The position numbers and the translations under genes are program-made. This document shows, piece after piece, positions 13,854-22,300 of a stretch of DNA of 23,419 bases; the stretch's first letter is position 1; every line of letters begins with the position of its first letter. The DNA is from DATKLX01 sp035542155 (GTDB lineage Bacteria; Chloroflexota; Anaerolineae; Anaerolineales; Anaerolineaceae). The stretch is taken from contig DATKLX010000247.1 of the NCBI GenBank assembly GCA_035542155.1, positions 1 through 23,419 of the forward strand, in the 5' to 3' direction. The notes beneath the pieces are model-generated. The model was not told the DNA's origin. It made no database searches and saw only the letters and a list, made by a program, of their open reading frames with translations.

Positions 13854-15336
13854 AAAGGGGAAGCAGCGATCCGGCGCCGCAGCGGTGGTTGAGAAGCTCA
13901 CCGGGGCAGAGGCGTACCGCCCCTTGCTCGGCGCGGAGGAGTTCGAGCAGCTCCTCAAAGCCCTCGAGGAGCCCCTGCCGGCCGCGCTGCGGATCAACGC
14001 CCTGAAAATCAGCGCAGCGGATGCGCTGGCAACCTGGCCTGAGTGGTACGGCTGGGAGATTCGCCCAGTATTGTTCTGCCCTGCCGGCTGGCAGTTGCTC
14101 CACGATCCCGAGCGCAGGCCCAGCCTGACCCCCGAATATAAGCTGGGCTTCTTCTTCCTCCAGGACGCCGCCTCGATGCTGCCGGCCGAGCTGTTTACGT
14201 GGGATGAGGTCGAGCAGCCGCTGATCCTCGACCTGGCGGCGGCTCCGGGGGGAAAATCGACTCACCTGGCCAGCCTGAGCGGCGACCGCGGTCTGCTGCT
14301 GGCCAACGATAACAGCTACAGCCGCATCGCCGCCCTCAAGAGCGTCCTCCAGGATTGGGGCGCGTTCAACGCGCTGGTCACCAACCTGCCTGGGGAGAAG
14401 ATCGGCGGCTGGCTCCCCGAGCAGTTCGACCGCGTGCTGCTCGACGCGCCATGCAGCATGGATAACCTCCGCCTGGCGGGGAAGCATGCAAGACGGCCTG
14501 TCTCGGCGCGGGAGCGCCAGGGGTTGGCCCAACGCCAGGTCCAACTGCTGGCCAGCGCGATCCAGGCCGCCAAACCCGGCGGGCAGATCGTCTATTCGAC
14601 CTGTACTCTGGCCCCGGAGGAGGACGAGGGGGTGCTGGATTCGGTCCTGCGCATGCTGCCGGGGATCGTGGAGATTGAGGAGGTTCAGGGGCTTCCCATA
14701 CCGGCTCCGGCGTTGAGCGCCGCGGGTGGGCGGGAGTTCTCTCCCCAGGTGCGCCGCGGCCTGCGCCTGTGGCCGCACCTCTACGGCACCTCGGGCTTCT
14801 TCGCCGCGCGCCTGCGTAAGCTGGGAAGCACCGGAGCGCGGGGTGATCCGCGGCCCTACCGGCCGTTTGAGAAGCAGGGCCTGACCCGCCTGGGGAAGTC
14901 CGGGCAGGGCGCGTTCCTCGGGCGCTTCGCGGAGCAGTACGGCCTGGACCTGGGAGCAGTGATCGAAGACCATGCTCTGACCCTGTGGAAACGCAGCGAG
15001 GCGATCGTGGCTATCCCGGAGGCATACCTGGCCCGTTTTGCCGACCTGCCGGTCGAGATGGCCGGGCTCCTGGTCGGCGAGGAGACGCGCGATGGGCTGG
15101 CGCCCTCCCACGAGCTGGTCGCGCGGCTAGGGAGACGATTCACCCGCGGCAAGGTCCGCATCGCGCTGGCCGAAGTCGATCGCTGGCTGACCGGCATGGA
15201 CGTGGAGGCGGAAGGGGAGGGGATCGGGAAGGTGCTGGCGGTCGAGGACGAGCGCGGCAGGCTGCTGGGGAGAGGGAAGTTGCACCAGCAGGGCAGGCTG
15301 AAGAATATGCTACCGCGCCGGTTAGTCGTTGGCTGA
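13846..15336 (+). CDS. rsmF: RsmF-type 16S rRNA (cytosine-C5)-methyltransferase (NOL1/NOP2/Sun family)
   Basis: This 496-residue m5C methyltransferase shows AALRINALK near the start, LGFFFLQDAASMLPAE, SAM motif I ILDLAAAPGGKSTHLA, motif IV DAPCS (Cys203) and motif VI STCTLAPEEDE with the catalytic nucleophile Cys253. The C-terminal ~180 residues resemble the RsmF-specific region (LPVEMAGLLVGEETRDGLAPSHELV). Length and layout fit E. coli RsmF (479 aa), which makes m5C1407; the Thermus enzyme also modifies 1400 and 1404. I chose the ATG at 13846 (MAKKGKQ), not the upstream in-frame ATG at 13741, because the upstream codons lie inside the Rmt-like gene. It overlaps that gene by 8 bases. It converges on rsmE with only 2 bases between the stop codons. 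Confidence 0.88.
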   Translation: MAKKGKQRSGAAAVVEKLTGAEAYRPLLGAEEFEQLLKALEEPLPAALRINALKISAADALATWPEWYGWEIRPVLFCPAGWQLLHDPERRPSLTPEYKLGFFFLQDAASMLPAELFTWDEVEQPLILDLAAAPGGKSTHLASLSGDRGLLLANDNSYSRIAALKSVLQDWGAFNALVTNLPGEKIGGWLPEQFDRVLLDAPCSMDNLRLAGKHARRPVSARERQGLAQRQVQLLASAIQAAKPGGQIVYSTCTLAPEEDEGVLDSVLRMLPGIVEIEEVQGLPIPAPALSAAGGREFSPQVRRGLRLWPHLYGTSGFFAARLRKLGSTGARGDPRPYRPFEKQGLTRLGKSGQGAFLGRFAEQYGLDLGAVIEDHALTLWKRSEAIVAIPEAYLARFADLPVEMAGLLVGEETRDGLAPSHELVARLGRRFTRGKVRIALAEVDRWLTGMDVEAEGEGIGKVLAVEDERGRLLGRGKLHQQGRLKNMLPRRLVVG

Positions 15337-15338
15337 TT

Positions 15339-16085
15339 CTATTCCATCTCACCAACCTGGAAGAGGACCAGCGCGGAGGCTACCACGGCGGCGGTTTCGG
15401 CGCGCAAAATGCGCCGGCCCAGGGTAACCGGCTGGATGCCCAGGTCGCGGGCGACGCTGGCTTCTTCGGTGGTAAAGCCGCCCTCGGGGCCGATGAAGAG
15501 GGCCAGCGTGCGCAACGGGCGCTGCGCCTGAGCCAGCGCCTGCCTCATGTTGAGAGAGCGTTCTTCCTCCCAGGGGATCAGGCACAGGTCGTGCTCGCGG
15601 ACGGCCGCGGCAGCGGCCTGCGCGAAGCTCTGCGGCGGCCGCAGACCCGGGACCTTTCCGCGGTGCGACTGCTCGGCGGCCTCCTGGAGGATCCGCTCCC
15701 AGCGCGGGAGCTTTCTGGCGTCGTCCGGGTCCCAGGAACGAAGCAGGCTGCGCTCAGAGAGCACTGGCACGATGGCGGCGATCCCCACTTCGGTGCATTT
15801 CTGCAGGATCCACTCGAACTTTTCGCGCTGGACCAGGGACTGGTAGAGGGTCAGGCGCAGGCCAGGCTCGCTCCGCGCGGGCTGTTGGGAGAGCACCCGG
15901 GCGACGGCTTCCCCCGCGTTCACCAGTTCCAGCTCGGCGGTGTATTCGGTTCCCGCCGTGTCGATGACGACGATCTGGTCTTTGGGACGCAGGCGCAGGA
16001 CGTGCTGGATCTGGTGCGCGACCGGGCCGGTCAGGGTCACCTGCCCGGCGCGGATGCAGTCGGCGGAAACGAAAAAGCGATGCAT
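15339..16085 (-). CDS. rsmE: 16S rRNA (uracil1498-N3)-methyltransferase RsmE
   Basis: This 248-residue SPOUT-class enzyme makes m3U1498 in 16S rRNA, next to the decoding site. The N-terminal PUA-like part reads HRFFVSADCIRAGQVTLTGPVAHQIQHVLRL. The knotted SAM-binding domain shows LVQREKFEWILQKCTEVGIAAIVPVLSERS, AEQSHRGKVP, LFIGPEGGFTTEE and LGRRILRAETAAVVA, all family signatures. Length is normal for RsmE. It starts at the ATG at 16085; a TATAAT lies only 6 bases upstream, so the mRNA is probably leaderless. It is divergent from the queuosine-precursor transporter and convergent with rsmF. In many bacteria rsmE follows prmA; no prmA is present here. Confidence 0.93.
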   Translation of the reverse strand: MHRFFVSADCIRAGQVTLTGPVAHQIQHVLRLRPKDQIVVIDTAGTEYTAELELVNAGEAVARVLSQQPARSEPGLRLTLYQSLVQREKFEWILQKCTEVGIAAIVPVLSERSLLRSWDPDDARKLPRWERILQEAAEQSHRGKVPGLRPPQSFAQAAAAAVREHDLCLIPWEEERSLNMRQALAQAQRPLRTLALFIGPEGGFTTEEASVARDLGIQPVTLGRRILRAETAAVVASALVLFQVGEME

Positions 16086-16091
16086 GCTGGG

Positions 16092-16097
16092 ATTATA
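16092..16097 (-). promoter_or_regulatory. Putative -10 box for rsmE giving a leaderless mRNA
   Basis: A perfect TATAAT on the minus strand ends 6 bases before the rsmE ATG. A normal transcription start about 7 bases downstream would fall at or on the ATG. No -35 hexamer is recognisable. Confidence 0.45.
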
Positions 16098-16133
16098 GTA
16101 TATTCGGGTAAAATAGGCGCTGGTCTAAATGCA

Positions 16134-16207
16134 GTTGCCTGGTGATCAGGCAACGAGATGCGCCTGATTTTCTTCCCCCAAAATCCTGCTGTGTGGATTA
16201 TGGGGGA
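16134..16207 (+). promoter_or_regulatory. Two hairpins in the leader of the queuosine-precursor transporter gene
   Basis: GTTGCCTG (16134-16141) pairs perfectly with CAGGCAAC (16147-16154) around a GTGAT loop. Downstream, 16174-16186 (TCCCCCAAAATCC) pairs with 16195-16207 (GGATTATGGGGGA) with one A:A mismatch and an 8-base loop. The second hairpin ends 28 bases before the chosen ATG at 16236. No U-run follows either stem, so they are more likely operator or leader RNA elements than terminators. They do not match the preQ1-I or preQ1-II consensus that I remember. Confidence 0.4.
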
Positions 16208-16235
16208 GTGGGGTCTGGATCCGGGCAGGAAAACA

Positions 16236-16994
16236 ATGAGAGAAAATCAAACAAAAGTGAATCAAACTTCAATCCTCGAAGGCCAGCGAGTTTTTCGCTA
16301 TTTCGACCTGGTCATGGCCCTGTTCGTGACGGTCTTGATCGTCAGCAACATCGCCTCTTCGGCCAAGATCATCGATTGGGGGGTGAGCATTTTCGGTATC
16401 CGCCTGGCTTTCGACGGCGGGACGCTGCTCTTTCCGGTCTCCTACATCTTCGGCGACGTGCTGACCGAGGTCTACGGCTACCGGCGCTCGCGGCGGGTGA
16501 TCTGGACCGGCTTCGCCTGCCTGGCTTTGAGCGCGGCGGTATTGTGGGTGGTACGCATCCTGCCGGGCGAGGCGCACTGGCAGAGCTACGCCGGCCAGGC
16601 GGCCTACGACGCCATCCTGGGCGGGATGAGCACCGGTGGGATCGTCCTGGCCAGCCTGGCGGCCTTCTGGGCGGGCGAGTTCTCCAACTCGTACGTCCTG
16701 GCGAAAATGAAGATTGCCACGCGGGGGAAATGGCTGTGGACGCGGACGATCGGCAGCACTCTGGTCGGCGAGCTGATCGATTCGGGGATCTTTATCTTCG
16801 TCGCCAGCCTGTTCGGGGTCTTCCCCTGGGATTTGTTCGTGACGCTGGTGCTGACCAATTACCTGTTCAAGTGCACGATCGAGATCGTGATGACCCCGGT
16901 CACCTACGGGGTGGTGAGGGCGCTCAAGCGCAGCGAACAGGAAGATTACTACGATGTCGGGACGGATTTCAATCCGTTTCAGGTGGGAAATTAA
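16236..16994 (+). CDS. yhhQ: Queuosine precursor transporter (YhhQ/VUT family)
   Basis: This 252-residue integral membrane protein is of the VUT/YhhQ family, which imports the queuosine precursors preQ0 or preQ1. Family features are FVTVLIVSNIASSAKIIDWG, the GTLLFPVSYIFGDVLTEVYG block with its buried acidic pair, RRVIWTGF, FWAGEFSNSYVLAKMKIAT, RTIGSTLVGELIDSGIFIFVA and NYLFKCTIEIVMTPVTYGVV, with about six transmembrane helices. I chose the ATG at 16236 (GGA 8 bases upstream) because the extra 26 residues from the ATG at 16158 are encoded by a hairpin-forming leader and look unlike the family. The context with a TGT-family gene fits queuosine salvage. Its 3' end overlaps that of rsmI by 26 bases in the convergent direction. 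Confidence 0.9.
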   Translation: MRENQTKVNQTSILEGQRVFRYFDLVMALFVTVLIVSNIASSAKIIDWGVSIFGIRLAFDGGTLLFPVSYIFGDVLTEVYGYRRSRRVIWTGFACLALSAAVLWVVRILPGEAHWQSYAGQAAYDAILGGMSTGGIVLASLAAFWAGEFSNSYVLAKMKIATRGKWLWTRTIGSTLVGELIDSGIFIFVASLFGVFPWDLFVTLVLTNYLFKCTIEIVMTPVTYGVVRALKRSEQEDYYDVGTDFNPFQVGN

Positions 16995-17676
16995 AAAGCG
17001 AGAACCCACTGTCTACTAGACCGGAAATGACCACCACATATTCCCCCCGCAGGTCGGCGGATTTGCACGCTTCAATGAGCTCGGAGAGGCTGCCGCGCTG
17101 GACCTGCTCGAACAGCTTGGTCAGGTCGTTGGCGATGGCGGCAGGGCGGTCGCCGTAAACGGCCAGGGCGTCCTCGAGAAAGGCGACCAGGCGGTAGGGG
17201 CTTTCGTAAAAAATCAAGGTGTGCGGCGAGGCGTCGTCCACAGCGAGGAAGCGCCGGCGGGCGCCACTCTTGCGCGGGGGGAAACCGCGGAAGGTAAAGC
17301 TGTGCACCGGCAGCCCGGAGAGGGTCAGGGCCACCACGAATGCGGTCGGGCCGGGGATGGCGGTGACGGGGATGCCGTTCTCCAGGGCGCTGCGCACCAG
17401 GGTAAACCCGGGGTCGGAGATGGCCGGGGTGCCGGCGTCGGTCACCAGCGCCACCGAATTTCCCTCCTGGAGGAGCCGGACCAGCCTGGGTAGGATGCGC
17501 GCCTCGTTGTATTCCTGGTAGGAGATCTGGGGTTTCTTGATCTCATAGTGCTTGAGGAGCAGGCCCGTCTTGCGCGTGTCCTCGCTGGCCACGTAGTCGA
17601 CGCTCCGGAGCACTTCCAGCGCGCGCAGGGTGATGTCTTTCAGGTTTCCAATCGGTGTTGCAACCAGGTAGAGCAT
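16969..17676 (-). CDS. rsmI: 16S rRNA (cytidine1402-2'-O)-methyltransferase RsmI, short form
   Basis: RsmI adds the 2'-O-methyl group to C1402 in the decoding site and has a tetrapyrrole-methylase fold. Motifs seen are LYLVATPIGNLKDITLRAL, YVASEDTRKTGLLLKHY, ALVTDAGTPAISDPG, AIPGPTAFVVALTLSG, FRGFPPRKSGARR, LIFYESPYRL and LTKLFEQVQRGSL. At 235 residues it is shorter than E. coli RsmI (286): it stops soon after GEYVVVISG and lacks the C-terminal helical domain. The tail (LVDSGFSLFNFPPETD) looks non-homologous and overlaps the end of yhhQ. Whether short forms are normal in this lineage I cannot tell. An extended -10 (TGCTACAAT) lies about 36 bases upstream of the ATG. Confidence 0.92.
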   Translation of the reverse strand: MLYLVATPIGNLKDITLRALEVLRSVDYVASEDTRKTGLLLKHYEIKKPQISYQEYNEARILPRLVRLLQEGNSVALVTDAGTPAISDPGFTLVRSALENGIPVTAIPGPTAFVVALTLSGLPVHSFTFRGFPPRKSGARRRFLAVDDASPHTLIFYESPYRLVAFLEDALAVYGDRPAAIANDLTKLFEQVQRGSLSELIEACKSADLRGEYVVVISGLVDSGFSLFNFPPETD

Positions 17677-17711
17677 GCTCGCTTCCAGGGGAGAAATGGA
17701 TTGCAGAGGTT

Positions 17712-17720
17712 ATTGTAGCA
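17712..17720 (-). promoter_or_regulatory. Putative extended -10 promoter for rsmI
   Basis: The minus strand reads TGCTACAATAA. The same 11 bases precede the MEMO-family gene. TGC before TACAAT is an extended -10 pattern. Transcription would start about 28 bases before the rsmI ATG. Confidence 0.4.
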
Positions 17721-17728
17721 GAAGAGGC

Positions 17729-17790
17729 GAGAAGCGAGAACCGGACCGTAGATGAACGCTGATTTCACAGATCGCGCAGATGAAGACCCC
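17729..17790. repeat. Degenerate intergenic repeat upstream of rsmI
   Basis: GAGAAGCGAGAACCGGACC is followed by GATGAACGCTGATTTCACA and GATCGCGCAGATGAAG. The second part resembles the GATTxCACAGAT family of short-period intergenic repeats seen in many environmental genomes. It occupies part of the 260-base divergent gap between rsmI and the zinc-ribbon gene. Confidence 0.4.
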
Positions 17791-17850
17791 GGAGAATAGA
17801 TTGATTCCTTACAGTTGCATAACAAGTGTTGTATATGGAGTGTGATTCTA

Positions 17851-17878
17851 TTGGTATAGGGGAATCATCTTCTATAAT
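17851..17878 (+). promoter_or_regulatory. Putative promoter for the zinc-ribbon gene
   Basis: TTGGTA (17851-17856) and TATAAT (17873-17878) are separated by 16 bases, a good -35/-10 pair by bacterial sigma-70 rules. The expected leader to the ATG at 17936 is about 50 bases and is AT-rich. Confidence 0.5.
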
Positions 17879-17935
17879 AAGATAATTGTATTATTTTCTT
17901 CTAATCGTTGATAGTTTTTTTATCATCGGGCAGGC

Positions 17936-19228
17936 ATGGACGATAGTACGTACGATTTGCTGTCCAACGGGAGGGCAGCGGCCAAAGCGGGGGATATCGA
18001 CCAGGCGCGTTTTTTCCTCGAATGGGTGCTGAGGGTCGAAGATTCGCTCTCGGAGGCGCGGCGTGAGGCGCTCTACTGGTTGAGCGAGATCACTGCCGAC
18101 CTGGAGAAGAAACGCGGGTACCTCGAGGACATCCTTGCCGTGGAGCCGACCAACTCGCGGGCGCGGAGCCGCCTGGCGGTGCTGGATGGCAAAGTGGATC
18201 CTCGCAAAATTGTGGATCCTGACCGCCTGAAACAGCCTCGCTCTCGGGATCCGATCCCCCTGGGGGCTGAGGAGGCGCGCAGCTTTACCTGCCCGAAATG
18301 CGGCGGGCGGATGACCTTCGCCCCCGACGGCGAATCACTGACCTGCGAGTACTGCGAGGCGCGCGAGCGGGTTAACCAGGGGAAAAACCAGCCGGTCAGG
18401 GAGCAGGATTTTCTGCTGGACATGCTCACGGCGAAGGCGCAGTTGCACAGCATGGCGATGCAGTCGATCACCTGCCGGGGCTGTGGGGCGACCTTTTATC
18501 TCCTCCCCGAGCAGCTCAGCCAGATTTGCCCGTATTGCGAAACCGCCTACGTGATCACCGCTGCCGAAACCCGCGACCTGATCCCGCCCGGCGGGCTGAT
18601 CCCCTTTGCCCTATCTGCCCGCGAAGCGCTGCGCGCCCTGGTGGCCTGGCTAAACGGGCGGCACATCCAGTCCGACCATACCCTGGTGCTTCCCCAGGGA
18701 CTGTACGTGCCCGTTTGGGCGTTCCGCATGGGCGGGCAGGTCAATTGGAGCGGCCTGCGCCAGAAGGGCAGGGAGTGGGTCACCGAAAAAGACTGCATCC
18801 TGGTGACAGACTGGGAGGTGCTGGTCCCCGCATCAAAGCGCTACCAGGAGATGCTCATCCGCGAGCTGGTGCGCTACGATCTGAAAAAGGTCGTGCCCTA
18901 CGATCCCCGCTACCTGGTGGATTGGCCCGCCGAGACCTACCAGATCCCTGCGGCGGAGGCTTCCCTGCTGGCTCGCGAGCGGACGCTGGACCGGGCGCGC
19001 GCGGAAAGCCGCCTGGCCTTTTCCGGCGGCCTTCAAGATCTTAAGTTCAGCACGCTCGAAATGAGCGTCGAAACCTACAAGCTGCTGCTGCTGCCGGTCT
19101 GGATCGGGCGTTACAGCGAGGAGGAGCAGCGCGAGGAGGCGCTGATTAACGGGCAAACCGGCAGCGTCCTGGGCCGGGCGGGGGAAGAGGGCATCTCCGG
19201 CTGGGTGGAGAAGCTGTTTGGAGGATAA
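17936..19228 (+). CDS. Protein with two zinc ribbons and TPR-like N-terminus, unknown function
   Basis: This is a 430-residue soluble protein. Residues 1-85 look like a TPR-type helical region (AAAKAGDIDQARFFLEWVLR, LEDILAVEPTNSRARSRLAV). Two zinc ribbons follow: Cys119/122 with Cys137/140 (CPKC, CEYC) and Cys180/183 with Cys198/201 (CRGC, CPYC). The C-terminal half contains LYVPVWAFRMGGQVNWSG and LLLLPVWIGRYSEEEQREEALINGQTGSVLG. This pairing of a PVW motif with NGQTG is one I associate with uncharacterised zinc-ribbon proteins. No membrane helix or signal peptide is visible. The Shine-Dalgarno sequence is weak. It is monocistronic: a promoter precedes it and hairpins follow it. The molecular function is unknown. 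Confidence 0.7.
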   Translation: MDDSTYDLLSNGRAAAKAGDIDQARFFLEWVLRVEDSLSEARREALYWLSEITADLEKKRGYLEDILAVEPTNSRARSRLAVLDGKVDPRKIVDPDRLKQPRSRDPIPLGAEEARSFTCPKCGGRMTFAPDGESLTCEYCEARERVNQGKNQPVREQDFLLDMLTAKAQLHSMAMQSITCRGCGATFYLLPEQLSQICPYCETAYVITAAETRDLIPPGGLIPFALSAREALRALVAWLNGRHIQSDHTLVLPQGLYVPVWAFRMGGQVNWSGLRQKGREWVTEKDCILVTDWEVLVPASKRYQEMLIRELVRYDLKKVVPYDPRYLVDWPAETYQIPAAEASLLARERTLDRARAESRLAFSGGLQDLKFSTLEMSVETYKLLLLPVWIGRYSEEEQREEALINGQTGSVLGRAGEEGISGWVEKLFGG

Positions 19229-19266
19229 AAAACCACAGGACCCCGGAGCTCAACTTCGGGGTCCTG
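19225..19266 (-). terminator. Intrinsic terminator for the S8 peptidase gene
   Basis: CAGGACCCCG (19236-19245) pairs perfectly with CGGGGTCCTG (19257-19266). On the minus strand the stem is followed by GTGGTTTTTTATCC, giving a run of six U. The U-run overlaps the stop codon region of the zinc-ribbon gene. On the plus strand no U-run follows. Confidence 0.65.
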
Positions 19267-19285
19267 GATACAGAGTGTCAGCCTG

Positions 19286-19318
19286 ACCAGGAGCAGCAGG
19301 GTAACTGCTGCTCCTGGT
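19286..19318. terminator. Strong hairpin between convergent genes
   Basis: ACCAGGAGCAGCAG (19286-19299) pairs perfectly with CTGCTGCTCCTGGT (19305-19318), a 14-base stem with a 5-base loop. Neither strand has a clear U-run afterwards. It may stop transcription in both directions or protect the 3' end of one mRNA. Confidence 0.45.
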
Positions 19319-19331
19319 TGTTGAAGAAGCC

Positions 19332-22300
19332 TTAACGCCTGACTGTTGGGAGATAAGTTAAGTAGGTGGCTATCACATTGACCACCTCGGCATGGTTTCC
19401 CGTTCCATTGTGGTGGTGCAGCAGGAGCACGTCGGGAGATCCCTTCGCGTTATAGTTGAGATTCACGGCGACAGGGACAACATCTGTGGGGAGATCCGGC
19501 CAACCCGGGGCTCCAACAAACCCACCCGTGGTGTCGATGGCGGGATGCTTGTAGTCGTAGGAGTACGGCGTGCTGAAGTTACCATCCACGAGGGCGTAAG
19601 TGTTCGCGTTATGGCCAGTGACGGTGAAATTAAACCCTTGCCCGGGATTCAATCCCTTCCCAATCAAATCTCCCGTATAAACACCCAGAACCATCACGCT
19701 GTTGTTGAAGGGAACGGTGTCGATGTATAGGGGTGAAACAATATTGACAGGAGACTCAAAGCTGCAGCCAGTAAAGTTTGCGTTGCAGAGCATGGTATAG
19801 AAGGTGTCTTCTGGATCATTGCCGGTGCCGGAGCCCGCGTCATAGTTAAACAATACGGCGTCGGGCGTCCCATCTTTGTTAAAATCGAACGTGACGTCAA
19901 ACTCGACCTCTCTGGGGGTCGACCAGTTGCCAAAGGTGCTGATCCCAAAGTATACCTCGGCGCAATTGTCGATTGGGATGGGATTGCCCCCGTTATCCTG
20001 GCACTGGCTCGGGTCGGCCGCATAATTCAGATAATCGGTCATGACGCCCACGTAGCGCAGGTCCGCGTTTTGATCCAGGCCGGTCGCGTCTGGCGCATCA
20101 TCCTTGTAGGCCAGCTCAAACGCGGAGACGAGGGAAAGCTCTTCGTGTGGGTCTGGAATGGAGGCGCCAGGCGCCGTGTCCACTCCGGTACCTGACAGAT
20201 TGAGAAGTTTGAACCCTGACCCGACATTCACGTTCAGGTTGGAGGAGCTGGCATGCATGTCCGATTTCAGGCGCGGGAAAGCGCCCACCTGTAAGCGTAG
20301 CGGGGTGGGTCCCACGGGCGTCGGGGTCAGGGTCAGGTAGCCGTTTTCCTCGCTCATCCAGGGGCGATAATCGGTCTGCACTTCGCTGAGCGTCGCATCG
20401 TGGGGGTGCTTCATCAGGGTTGGGTCGAAGTGCATGGTGACGTCGAATGTCACCACGCCATCGGTGCTGCCTGATTTCGCGGGAACAGTGATGGAGGGCG
20501 CGCTGAGGGTCAGGGTGACTCCATCCATGTCGACAATGGGAGCATAGGCCAGGTTGTAGGTCACCGGCGAGAGGCTCTTATTGACCAGCTTGACCGATTT
20601 GGTCAGGGTAGGTGGTGTTCCGCTGGTGGGGATTTCTGGCGCGCCAAAGGAGACGCTGACGGCACCCTCGTCCGAGGTGTTGGCGGCATCGAGAAAGGCG
20701 ACGACCTGGAACTGGCTGGCCAGCAGCGCGTCGACGCGGCCCGCGCCGATCCGGCCGACCCCGTAATTATCCCCCGTCTGGCTCGGACCATTAAAGAGAT
20801 CGTGCTCGGCGGTGTTCATCACCAGCGCTTTGAGCTCCTCGACCGTCCAGGTGGGGTGGATCCCGCGCAGCAGGGCCATCACGCCGGCCACGTGCGGGGA
20901 GGCCATCGAGGTGCCGCTGAGGGTCTGGCCCTGGTTGCCGGAATGATTGAAAGCGGAGAAGGTAGTCATGCCAGGGGCGGTGATGTCCGGCTTCAAAGCC
21001 GAGCCGTTGCGCCTGGGGCCGCGCGAGCTGAACGAGGCGATGTCGTCGATGACTGAGTTGGTGAAGACCTTTACTGAGCTGTCGTGGGCATCGGTGATGG
21101 TCACATTCACGGTCTGAGTGGCCAGTTGGGCTTTGATTAAATCGCCGGTAGCCTTGGTTGTGATCGTCGAAGGTATGTCCGCGCTACCCGTGATGGCAAG
21201 GTCCAGGTAGGGCAGGTCATAGGCGATCAACACGCCTTTCGCGCCTGCCGCGAACGCGTGCCCGGTGCGGGTTACAGATCCGCACTCATTGGCCGAACCG
21301 ACGTGGGTCCAATCCAGAAGGGCAATCTTGTTGGTGAAGGTTCCTGCCGCGAAAGCCGCGCAGCCCCCCTGGTTCGTGTTGGGATAGAGCAAATCACCGG
21401 TGGCGTCTGGTTTATTGGCCCAATCGTAAGCCACAGCGTTGCTTGAACCGTAGGTGCCTTGAATCGCCCCGGGAGAATTCACATCGAAGCCGTCCATCAC
21501 GTCGAGGGCATCCATCGAAGCGGCGGTGCTGATCGCGCGGGTGGCCGTGCCCGGGCTGCCGTTAACATAGAAGGTATCGCCTTCGTTGCCGGCCGAGGTA
21601 ACCACGATCACGCCAGCCTTGGCCGCATTATCGCTGGCGATGGCGTCCGGATCGACGTCCGAGCCGTAGGGGGAGCCCAGGGACATGTTGATCACGTCGA
21701 GATGGTCGGAGGGATCGCCGTCCCCGTTGGGGTCCACCGCCCACTCGATCGCTTCGGTGACCACGTCGGTCGAGCCCTGGCAGCCGAACACGCGCAAAGC
21801 CACTAGTTGCGCCTTGGGGGCCACGCCAGGGCCAACGCGAAAGGCATTAAAGTTGGTGCTGGTATCGTACGCTCCGGTATACGTCGTGCCATCCGCATTG
21901 ACGCCGTACCCGGCCGCCGTCCCGGCCACGTGCGTGCCGTGGCCCACGGTGGTGGGGTCGCTCAGGCAGTCGCTGGGATCGGGGTCCGGATGGGGGGTGG
22001 GTTGGTAGGCGGGATCATAGGGATCGGCGTTGTAGTCATCGCCGACGAAGTCGTATCCGCCGACCACCTTACTGCCGGGAAAATCGGGGACGTCAATCTT
22101 AGTTGTGTCATTACTTGCGTAGTGGGCAGGATCACCTCCAAAATCGGTGTGCAGGTAATCGATGCCGGTGTCGATGATCCCGATCTTCACGTTTTCTCCA
22201 TGATATCCCACGCCGGATTGCCAGACCTGGTGGGCGTTGATCAGCGGTACGCTGCTGGCGTTGTCTATCTTTTTACTGACAATCGGATAAACCTGCTTGA

